A DNA stretch of 64,000 nt from Ochotona curzoniae. Taxonomy: Eukaryota; Chordata; Mammalia; Lagomorpha; Ochotonidae. The translations under genes and the position numbers were made by a program. Shown here piece by piece: positions 11,201-23,200 of the stretch. Numbering within the stretch: the stretch's first letter is position 1; each line of letters starts with the position of its first letter. The stretch covers positions 7,386,501 to 7,450,500 of the forward strand of contig NW_024466607.1 in NCBI RefSeq assembly GCF_017591425.1, given 5' to 3'. Below the pieces are notes generated by a model, which saw only the letters and a list, made by a program, of their open reading frames with translations, was not told where the DNA came from and did no database searches.

Positions 11201-14200
11201 GTCACTTATGTCTAGTCGCTACTGTTTTAGTGCAGGTCTGAAAACATATGTACCTGTTAATAGTGGTTGTATCTGGTAAAAGCTTAATGTTACAAGTAAT
11301 GTATATACATATGTACATACTATATGTTACTATATGTCTCTAATTTGACAATAAGTATGTACTTACATAATGCTTATATACTTTTCAGAGCTAATTAGAA
11401 TTACTTTTCAAAAAGAAAAAAAAAAGTCCATACTGTAGAGGAAAGAGATATTTGGTTTGATGTCAATTCTCACTGTTAGTGAGAATATTGCTTTAAAAAG
11501 ATCTTGCCTAATACCACTTAAAGGGGGAAAAAATAAACCAGACCAGTGGGTTTCTTATCAGTGACTTCATTGAGATGATAAAATGTAACCCAACATCAAA
11601 ATCAGATTGTGAAGCACTAAATTTCAAAAGGAATTTTTAAGCATTCTGAAGTGATTCCTGGATTGCTAGCTGGTTGGCGGGCCTCTGTGAGGAAGATCTC
11701 CTGTAATGAGAGGAAATTCAAGATGGGTGTCTGTGACCTCCGAGTCAGGTGGCGCAGCTGTCACATCTGACCTGTCACAGTCACTCCTCCGCCTCTCTCT
11801 CTGTGTGTGAGTACTTGAATGCTGTCTTCGCTGGACACTTGTTCCCGTCTCTCCGAGACCACCCTTATGGGCAGGACTGAAAATCCTCTGAATCCCCTCG
11901 AGCTGGGACGGGTTTGGGCCCTGACGCCAGACTGGGACAGGTTGATGACAAGGAAGAAATTAAGGAAGGTAGAAATCACACAGTATCATTTTAAAAAGAA
12001 AAGTAGTTCTCCACTGAATTTCAGTCAGTGATGGAATGTTCTGAATATTTTGATTTAATCAATGTATGAAAAATGTGTTTAAGGTAAGGTGAGTGATCAT
12101 CTGTATTAATTGTTTGGGGGAATTATATTCTCTAGGATTTCGAGCAGTCAAATTTACTTTGCACACCAGAGATCTGCTAAGCACAGTATTGTATATTCTC
12201 AACTCCTGCAGTTTATCTGTTGAACATGTCCAAAGCTTGAACACTCATGTGCGCTCGCAGCCTCTCAAAGAAGCCAAGAGGACACCTGACAGGCCCATCA
12301 AGTGGGACAAGTCCTACTACTCCTTCACTGGATTCAAGGACCCTGAGCAAGACCTCGAGCAAGCCTCGAGAGTGGAAACAACCCTAACGTATGTGACAAA
12401 ACAGGCTGTGTGGTCTTGTTTAAAACTAACGTCTGACTTTCCGCCATGTCTCTTATCTGCATAGCTAATCCAGTGACCTTTAGGGAAAAAATGGGTTCAT
12501 GTCTGTTATTTAAAGTTGCCAGAATACTTCCAACCACCTTTTCTTGTTCAGTCATCTTCTACTACCAAAAAACAGACAAGAGAGATTATTTTAAGGTTTT
12601 AAAATGCTACTTTAAAAAATAAGTTTAAATTTTTTTACATGTTAGGGATTTCCCCTTTTTAGTGCAACTGTCCCTCAGTCATCCCCCTGCATTCTAGTTG
12701 CTGGAACTCAGGCATTCCTTGCCTCGTGCCCGGTAGGGCCCAGTCAGCACGGACAGCGTGGAGAGGTACAGGTCGTGGCATGTGTGACAGCCCGTCTGGG
12801 GTGCCATTCTGTGTGCACAGCTGACATGCACATCCCTGTCCTCACCCTGAGTCCAGGACTTAACTGTCCACTGTGAGCCAACACACCAACATGAAGACAG
12901 GTTTGGGAGCGTTTTCAAGAGACCAGAAATAATGAGCCGGTGTAAGAAATAAGAGTACAGGTGAACAATAATGACAATGGAATAGAAGTGGATAGCTTTA
13001 GGTTGTGGTTTAGGGAGGCAGAGATGCCTGAGCGTCAGCTGTGTGGAGGCTGCAGCAGGCACTGAGCTAGTCTGGTGAGCATAATCTGAGCACGGTGCTG
13101 AGCCTCACACCTGCTGGAACCCAGCATCACTTATGGTATTCCAGCCCCTGGGCCTGGGAGCACATGGCCTGGAGGTTACAGACAGAAAGTCCAGGCAGAA
13201 AAGAAAAAAGGAAAGTTGTCAGACCTTTGTTCAAGCTTAGGGGCTTAAGAATCAAGCCTTTAAGAGCCAAGAATCCTCTAGCCTGTGGCTCAGCGGAACA
13301 GTCCAGAAGTCACAGTTTGGGTCTGGAGCTGGTGCAGCTGAGGTGCAAAGTTTGTTCTGTGGACCCAGAAGTAAGAGCTGGCCGCTGGCAAAGTCACAGA
13401 CGGTAGGAGAGGCCAGTTCAGCAAAGCTAAGTGCTGTCCAGCCAGGTCCCTTCTCTCAGCTAAGTATTTGTGATTTATTTATTTGTATGTGAATTATTTA
13501 TTTGTAGTGATTTGTAGTGAATTCCCAGGTCTTTAATAAGACTTTCTTGCACTTTATTACACTATACTAGAGTTCTGATGAATAATCATCCTGTTGGTTA
13601 GTCTCCCTCCTAGATTCATTATTGACCTGAATTAAAGACCCGTGGGATGAGCGTGAATGTAACCCACTGCAGGCTCAGTTAGAACAGGCTTTACTCTGGA
13701 AGTGGGAAGTAGCTTAATACAGGTGCGGGCAGTAAGCATGACTCAGCACTGAACGTAGAAGCCAGTTTGTTCTTAGAATGCCTCTGTTCATTGCATTAGC
13801 ATTTACTCAAAGATGTCGGCTGGCTTCAGCAAGGATGCATTTATCTCTTAAAAGAACTTTTCTGTTTAGCAGGGCTTTTTTTAGTCTTGATTTCTTGATT
13901 TACTTTAAGGTATGCTGCTTTAAATTTACATTCTCATGTGTGTGTGTGTGTGTGTGTATATATAATACATATATATTTATTTACTTTAAAGACAAAGTGA
14001 TTGGAAAAGACAGGAGAGAGATCTTCCATCAGCTGGTTTACTCCCCAGATACAAAGTCGAGTCTAGGTTGAGCCAGGATTAAGCCACGAGCTGGGAATGG
14101 CAGCCAGATCTCCCACTTGGCGGCAGGAACCCCAGTACTTGGGCCATTACTGCCTTTCCAGGGGCAGGAGACTGACCTGGGAGCAGAGGCGCCGGGACCT

Positions 14201-17200
14201 GAAGCAGCACTGCAGTGTAGGACGCTGGCCTCCTTAGTAGCAGCTTCACCCTCCACACCCCTTCCCTCTCAAGCTCTCGTCTTGACAGGTACCAGGACAG
14301 GCTCAAAAAATGCTTGACTTTCCTCGCCGGCTTGGCCTCAGGCCTGCCTCACCATTCCATCTCAGACTCAGAGAGAATCCCCCCACAGCCAGAGTCACTT
14401 GGTGGTTCCATCCTGCCTGCTCCTGCAGTGGCTCATACGTCTTCAGGCCTGCAGCCAGGTCCCCAAGTTCTCCAGGCCTCCTGACAGTGGCCAGCACACC
14501 TCGAGTCATGGTGACCACAGCGCAGGTCAGGAGGTTTCCAGGGGCAGAGCTGCAGGCTAGGGGGCCGCATGGCTGCCTCTCGGCTCTTCCCCAAGAGCTG
14601 TTACTTCGCAATCCTTAAAGCTTCATTTTGTATTTATTTTCTCTAGTAAGGCTATTGAAACAAATATTTTGAGAAATGCAGTGTTAGCATCCTCCAGCAG
14701 AGTCTGTTACTCCGCAGTTGTTGACATAGGATCTGGTCATGTGGTTGGATGGGAAGGAATGAGTGTCCTGACAGGGTCTGACCGTGGGGGAGCTCGGGAA
14801 GCAAACATTACATACAAGAGTAAAACAAAGGGAGAGGCTGGAGTCTCCCCAGCCAGAATCCCACAAAATAATCTTTCTTGTCCCTTCACCAGCCGTGTTG
14901 CCCCTTCCTTGTCTCCAGTCCCCCAGGGGAATCTTTTAAGGTCGCCTTTTATACCTTGGCAGCTGGCACTTGCTGTATCGTTATCATGGGTTCTGACCTC
15001 CATGAACCTACTGAGAGTGGCAGCAAACATGAAAGGGCTTGAAGGCTCTATCCGTTGTCTTAAATTAGCCCATCTCTGAAAAGCTAATGACAGTGGTGGT
15101 GTTACTCAGTATGGGGAGGAAGTTGAGGTTAGGGCTAGGGTTAGGGGTTAGGGGTTAGGATTAGGGTGGGATTGGACTGGGGCTGGCTGTTGTCCCAGCA
15201 GCCAGTTGCGGGGTGTTTGTCTAGAAGGGCAGACGGGCCCAGCAGCTTATGATTGAAACCACGACACTAGGGATGCTTGAACACACTGCCTGTAGAAATG
15301 TTTACACTGTCACTGGTCTTTGCATAGTGTCCATCTCCATTTTTCCTTTCCAGGTCCTGGTTAGATAACAATGGCAAATACGCGGTTAAAAAGCTGAAGA
15401 AAAGTTTGCCTCTAAGGAAAGAACTGGATCGTCTCAAAGAGGAACTCTCTCACCAGTTACAACTCTCTGATATCAGGTACTGTGGCAGAGGGCGCTGAAC
15501 TTACAGACCAAAAGATATCTCTTTATCTCTTATGATAACTAAATATTCTCTTCTCTTTCATGGATATAATCCAGCGTTCCTCTAAGTAAAAAATCAAAAA
15601 CAAAAAAAAAAACCTTATTAACTCCTTATTTAACAATTTGGAAATTAGAGCTGGTATTATAGCACAGTGGGTTAAACTGCCACCTGGAACGCTAGCATCC
15701 CCTCTGGGCTTTGGTTTGAGCCCGGCTGCTCCACTTCTAGTCCGGCTCCCTGCTAGAGCACCTGGGCGAGCAGCGGAAGACGGCCCGCATGCTTGGGCCT
15801 CTGCACCTGCATGAACACCTAGAATAAACTCTGCTCCTGCTTCAGACGAGCCCAGCTCTGGCCACTGCAGCCATCTGAGGAGTGAACCAGCAGATGAAGA
15901 TTTCTGTCTCTCCTCACTCTGTAAAATCTGCCTTTCAAATAAAAATAAATAAGTCTTTAAAAAATTCCAAAAATTGTAGTGTAGTTTCTCAGTTGTGGTT
16001 TAATGGAAGTTTTTTTTTTTTTTTTTTTTGTTAAGAAATGGTTTTCTTTTGATCTAGATATGGGCCTTTGAAGCACGGTTGGGAGGACACAGTGCAGAGA
16101 ACCTGTTAGGGTGCCTCGTTCTGTCATACATGTCAGCTCATTAGCTGTACCCTGCCGGGAAGCAACAAGAGTACAGGGGTAACAGTGGCAGCCTGTTCCC
16201 CGCCATGGAGCCAGGATATTGCAGAGTCAGAACTCAGACGTGGGCTTCTGGATGCCACTCGGGACTGGGGAGTGCGTTCCACAGTGGTGCTCTGCGATGT
16301 CACAGCAGTGCTCTGCGACGTCACAGCAGGGTCAGCTTGCAGTCTTTCACCAGGATTAACTGTTGGCATGTAACACGGGCAGATGACATGTTGGCAAAAA
16401 GACTCAAATGCTCTTTTGTGAACTCTTTTTTTTTAAGATTTGTTTATTCTAACTGTAAAGGCAGATTTGCAGAGAAGAAAGACAGAAAAAGATCTTCCAT
16501 CCACTGGTTCACTCCCCAAGTGGTTGCAGTAGCCAGAGCTGAGCCGACCCACAACCAGGAACCAGGAGCTTCTTCCTGGTCTCCCATGTGAGTTCAGGGT
16601 CCCGAGCACTTGAACCATTCTCCGGTGATTTCCAAGACCATATAAGCAGGGAGCTAGATGGGAAATAGAGCAGCAAGGACACAGACTGGCACCCATATGG
16701 GATGCTGCACTACAAAGTGGGGGATTAGCCAGTTGAGCCATTGTGCCAGCCCAAGAACTGGACACTTCTAACTAGAATGCCAAACTGGAAAACAAATCTG
16801 AAACAAAGTGTCCTCAGTATCCATTGTGAAGGAGAAAAAGATGTTTTCAAAGTTTTTCCCATTTCATCTTCAATTGTTAAAAAATATATATTCCATTGTA
16901 TTTAAAAGATAGAAAAACAGGAAGAAATAGAAGAGAGTTTGTCTACTCACTGGTTCACTCTCCAAATGCCTGAAAAAGCCAGGGTCAGTCCTCCCCCTCC
17001 TCCTATTAAAATAGAAACAACAATTTAAAAAATAGATAATAGTGTGTTTCTTCTTATTTTAAATCTTTGTATTTTTAAATGTAATATATAAGGCATCTTC
17101 AGAAATTGCATGAAAAATGTGTATCATGAGAAAATTATGCATGGGTTTAAAAAAAAACTATGCATGGGTTTTACCAAAGTAAATTTTTCATTCCATTTTT

Positions 17201-20200
17201 CTTCAAACATTTTGAAGTTGCCCTGTATATAATTTCACCCTCTAGTGAACAGTTCATTTCCACTGGGTCGTGTTTCTGTTTTCGTAAAGTTGGCTGGTGT
17301 GGAACCTAAACTGTGTTAACACAGGCTGTGTACAGCTTGACAAAGGAGCACCATGGCTGCCTAGAGCCAGGCAGGTGGGGTGGGCCTGCAGGGTGCCAGT
17401 CATGGTCACTGACAAGCTCTGTGCTCTGTTGGCCCAGGTGGCAGAGGAGCTGGGGCATTGCCCACCGCTGTGGCCAACTGCACAGTCTGGGCCGCCTGGC
17501 ACAGCAGAATTTGGAAACACTCAAAAAAGCAAAAGGTAAGTGTTTTGCACTTTTCTTTGACAGTATCACTTGGCTGCTGTGTAACCTGTAGTGGAAAAGC
17601 AGGTGAAGAGCTGGGTGGAACAGTGTTCCTTTAAGTAATGCCACAGCACCAGACTCCCACTGGCCCTAACCCTGAGTTGATCCACTGAGTGTAACTGCAC
17701 AGTGCTAGAGGGTGAAGCGCCTTTGCACACGACCAAAGGGCTTGTGTTTCGTCGCCAGGCTGCACCGTCGTATTCACTGACCGCTCCGGCATGAGCGCAG
17801 TGGGCCACGTGATGCTAGGAACCATGGATGTCCACCACCACTGGACGAAGGTGAGCCAGCAGGCGGGACTTCCCTCCTTTACTGCCCTGTGCTTGCATTT
17901 CCGAGTGCTGCTATGAACAGTGAACTAAAAGTTAAATTATGGCTTCCACTGTTTTCACATAAGATGCTTAAGTGAAAATAGTTAAAAGATTGAATTTTTT
18001 AAGATTTTTTTTTTTTAATTTAACAGGCCCTGTGTGATGATTCGGTAGCTAAATCTTCCCTTTCATTCACCAGGATCCCATATTGGTCCCGATCCATATG
18101 CTGGCTGCTCCATTTCCCATCCAGCTCCCTGCTTGTGGCCTGGGAAAGCAGCTGAGAATGGCCCAAAGCCTTAGGAGCCTGCACCATGTGGGAGACCCAG
18201 AAGACACTCCTGGCTTCAGATCGGCTCAGCCCTGGCTGTTGCAGCCACTTGGGCAGTGAACCAGCAGATGGAAGATCTTTCTGTCTCTCCTTCTCCCTGT
18301 GAATTTGCCTTCCCAGTAATACTTAAAGATTTAAAGATTTATTTAAAGATTTATTTTTGTTTATTGGAAAGGCAGAGTGATATGGCGAGATGGGAAGAGA
18401 AAATCTTCCAACCTCTAATTCACTCTCCCATTACTTACAATGGTTGGGTTGGGGCTAGCGCTGAGCCAGGATAAAACACCTGGAGTCGAAAAACTCCACC
18501 CAGTCTCCATGTGAGCAGCAGGAGCCCAGGCTCTTAGGCCATCCTCCACTGCCTTCCCGCATGTGCAGGGACCTGGCTCGGAAGTCCAACAGCTGGCACT
18601 CCCGTGTTCCCTAGCCAGGAATGCATGTGGCTGCTTGACCCACTCCACCAGAAGTCCAGGCCAAGAAGAATGGTTTTTAAGGCTGTTTCCCTCTGGTCAT
18701 GTTACAGTCTTTTCTGAAGCACAGCCTGCATTCTGCTGTGTTATATTATTTGTTTCTAACAATTTATTGAGAAATAGATGACATTAGTGTGTATCATGTT
18801 GATAAGTGTTACTGCATCAATACAAGTACTTCAGAATGTTCTGGGAAAGTGGTGTTAAAAGACGAGTCTATTTTGATGCAGAAGCTTCTTCATAATATGC
18901 ATGTTTTTGAATTTTTTGAAAACCCCTTGTCTATACAGATTTCAATATTTGTGCCAAACTCCAATAGTCTCAGAAAACTCCACATGCACTTGCCATGTGG
19001 CCCAGCAATAAGAAGATGAAAATCAGGTTCTCTCTAAAGGATTATGCGTATCTAGTTCATAAATATGTATTGTAACAGCCCAAAACTAGAAGACAGGCCT
19101 CATGTCCTTCCCTGTGGAACTGGTTCACCAGCAGCGCATTCACACTGCAGCAGCCTCCCGAGCAGCGAGGACAGCGTGGACGGATGTCGTAGGCTTCGCT
19201 CTGCGTAACCAGAGCCAGCCTCATAGCACGCCCGCCGTGTGACTGCATTCACAGAACAGCTGGAACGCACCACAGTGTAGGAAGCGGGCACACACGGAGG
19301 CTGCCGAGGGTTGAGGACCAGGAGCAGAGCTGCACGTGGCTCTGCGCAGGCAGCAAGGGAACTGTGATGGGACACCTCCTGTCCTGCAGGTCGCCATGTG
19401 TGATAAAGTAGCAAAGTGTTAAATACACACCCCAGGAGTGCAGGCTGATGAGACCTGAGTGTACCAACCCCAACTTCCTGATTGTGACACAGCACTGTAG
19501 CTTTTGCAAGATGTTACTGTTGCGGAAACTGGGAGAGAGGAGTGTGAATCTGCAGTTAGCTCCAGATAAAAAGATGTTGAAATATGGTCACCCGATATAC
19601 ATAAGCAGTCCTCGCAAGAAAAAAATGGGGGGTAAAACTTTTTTTTTTTGGCCAGATATTAGGAATAGATTGTAAACAACCTATGTAGCTCGTCGTGTTA
19701 CTGTTGCTTTTATTTTAGCAGAGTGTTTGCTCCACTTAAGGTTGTGCAGACCCCAGCATTGCATGGAAAAGCTCAGCCCCTACCTGCCCTAATGGACGCC
19801 CTTGCTTCTCTCTGCACCTACACCGCATGCAGGCTACACGCAGCCACGCCCAGCTGCTGGCCTCCCTTGCAGGCTATGCTCCTTTTATCTCCCCACCAAC
19901 ATCCCACCTGCATCCACCTGCATATGCCTACCCCTGTCTGCCTTGTAAAGATGGGTCCAACCTAGTGCCATCAGAACCCTCAGGGGAACACCCTTTCTGG
20001 GTCCACCATCCCCAATAGACATTTTGTGCTCTGGATTCAGGGCCACCTGAAACACAGGGACAGATTCGTCGTCTGTAACTCTACTGCCCAGTTCATTAGT
20101 CACAGTGGCTTATGTTAGATATCACTGTTTCCAGCATTACATTAAATCTTTTTTCTTTAACTTGAACTTTCTTCCTAGCAAAATGATTTTTTTTATTGTT

Positions 20201-23200
20201 GTTAAAAATTCTCAATATCATTTGTTGGCATGCTAAAATCAAATTACCCGCATAACATCGCACTTGGTATTTCTTTCCTTCTTTTTAACTTCACAGCTCT
20301 TTGAAAGACTGCCAAGCTATTTTGACCTTCAGAGGCGGCTGATGCTTCTAGAAGACCAAATAAGCTACCTTTTAGGTGGCATTCAAGTCGTCTGCACTGA
20401 AGAGCTTCAGCCGGTGCTGACACTGGAGGAATACTACTCCGTTCTCGACGTGTTCTATAACAGATTACTGAAAAGCAGAGTTCCCTTCCACCCGCGCAGC
20501 CTCCGAGGGCTGCAGATGATCCTCAGCAGGTGAGCGGTGTGGCTGCCTTCCTCTAGGGCATGGAGTGTGCGTGGGCGCGAGCTCACTCCACACGTCCCAG
20601 TGTGGCTCATAGAAACCACAGGAAGGAATGTCCCGGCCTGCGTCAGCGTGTGAGGAAAAATGCCAGCACGGAAAGCTAAAGGGCTGAACCTCAGCACACG
20701 CTCTGGAGAGACTGCCATTCACTGGGCCAAGTCGGCCCGTGAAATGCTGACATTAAATACACAGCCAGCATGCTGTTTGCCAGGCACCATGCGGGCCGCC
20801 TCGGGCCCTCCCGTCTGCGGGCTTGGCTCGCACGGCCTCCGCAGGAAGGAGCCTGGAGCCTGCTACCCGCAACGGGAGGCTCACGGCCGGGCAGCAGTCG
20901 TGCTGAGGCAACGTTGCTGTGCCTCTCAGGGGAATGCTCACGTGTGTTTCATTTCAGTGACAGATATGCTCCAAGCCTGCATGAACTTGGACATTTTAAC
21001 ATCCCGATACTCTGCGACCCAGCCAATCTCCAGTGGTTCATCCTCACCAAAGCCCAGCAGGCAAGAGAGAACATGAAAAGAAAGGAAGAGTAAGTACTGC
21101 GGGCCCTCTGGGAAGTCAGTGTTGAGCCGAGCTTTTCAGGACTCACAAGCATGGGACTTGAACTCTGTGTTAGGGCGGGCTGGGGGCCTAGCCCTTCAGG
21201 CACCAGGAGGGACACCCAGCTCCAAACAGGAATTTCTGAGTTCAAGTCTCACTTCTGCTGCCAATTTGATCTCTCTGCTAATGCTTGCCCTAGGGGTGGG
21301 GGGTCATCTGGTAATAGCTCAAGTAGTTGGGTCCCTGCCCCCCATTAGGGGCCCACATGGCGCTCACAGCCCTGGCTGTTGTGGCCATCTAGGCACAAGG
21401 GGGGGAAGTTACTTCTTTCTTTCTCTACCTTTCAAATAAATATCTTAGTTTTTTTTATTATTTTTTATAAAGTTGGGAAACTAATTTGTACATATTCTGT
21501 ATTTATTTATTCCCCACCTAGAAAAAAACTTGATGTGGCTATTTTTTAAGTCTAAGTTTTACCAAACTAAATTGTATCTCTGCCATCTACCTCCATTTGA
21601 GAAGTAGGATTTGTTCATAACAAAATTCAAACCCAGGAATAGAATGAAAATGAAATACCAGAAAGAAATCCTCTGGGTGAAAAACAGTAGCAACAACAAC
21701 AAAAATCAGTTAGTACTTGATGAATAATAATCTATCATGTAATGTTTTACACCCATGATTAAGAAAAACTTCCATCTGGGCTTTAATTAAATGGAGAAGA
21801 AATCTTAAAGCACGACACTGTCTCTGGCACTTTGCTGTTTGCATCGTCGAGGCAGTCACGGCCATCCGCAGTGCCCCGTGCGGGCCATGGGATGCTGCGT
21901 GTGCACCTGCTACAGAGAAGGGGCCACGTCAGTGTCAAAGCACTGTCGCTCACTCGCTCTCTTTTTTTTTTTTTTAAGATTTATTTTTAGGGCCCGGCAC
22001 GATGGCGCAGTGGTTGGGGTCCTCGCCTTGCACACCCGGGATCCCATATGGGCACCGGTTCTGGTCCCAGCGGCCCTGCTTCCCATCCAGCTCCCTGTCT
22101 GTGGCCCAGGAAGGCAGTGGAGGATGGCCCAAAGCTATGGGACCCTGCATCCGCGTGGGAGACCGGGAAGAGGCTCCTGGCTTTGGATCGGCATAGCATT
22201 GGCCGTTGTGCTCACTTGGGGAGTGAATCATCAGACAGAGGATCTTCCTCTCTGTCTCTCCTCTCTGTATATCTGCCTTTCAATAAAAATAAAATAAATC
22301 TTTAAAAAAAAAAAAGATTTATTTTTATTGGAAAGACAGATTCACAGACCGGACAGACAGAAGGATCTTCCATCTGCTGGCTCACTCCCCAATTGGCCAC
22401 AGTGGCTGCAGCTGAGCCAGAAACCAGGCGCTTCTTTCTGGGTCTCCCACATGGGCATGGCATGAACCAGCGCCCATATGGGATCCTGGCTCACACAAAA
22501 TGAGGATTTAGCCACTAGGCTATTGTGCCTTGACCAGGACTGTTGTTCTAAAGAAATTTCCCAAGGAGGCTTGCTCATCCCACACTGATTGTTTCATTTT
22601 TTAATAATCTGTCAGGCCCAACATGGTGGCCTAGTGGCTAAAATCCTCACCTTGCATGCACTGGGATCTCATATGAGTACCAGTACGTGTCCCAGCTACT
22701 CCAGTTCCCTTCTAGCTCCTTGCCTGTGGCTTGGGAAAGCACGGGAGGACACCCCAAAGCCGTGGGACCCTGCACTTTGCATAGGTGACCTGGAATAAGC
22801 TCCTAGCCGGCTCCTGGATTCAGATCGGCTCAGCTCTGGCCATTGCAGCCACTTGGGGAGTGAACCAGCAGAAAGAAAATATTTCAGTTTGTTTCTGCTT
22901 CTCTCTGCAAATCTAACTTTCTAAAAAAAATAAATAAATCTTTAAAAACAATAAAAAATTTTAAAAGAAGCTGTCATTTCCTGTGACTGAGGTGTGCCCA
23001 GGGCTGTGACAGGAGCCATTGGTAGAAAAGGGAAGGCCTGGTCCCTGACCTCTGACCCCTGGCCCCAGGGACATGTCTGCTAAAGCAGTGAGTGTCAGAG
23101 GGAGCCAGGCCACAGAGGTGGGTTGCACAGGAGTCAAGGGAAGGCTGTGGCTGGGGGGCTGGGACCGAGCTACGGACAGGACAAGAGGATCTGTGATGGC

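Noticed and set aside
16287..16328. GCGACGTCAC in a 21-bp duplication as a cAMP-response element
   Set aside because: It lacks the full TGACGTCA palindrome, only one copy has the CGTCA half, and it lies deep in an intron far from any promoter.
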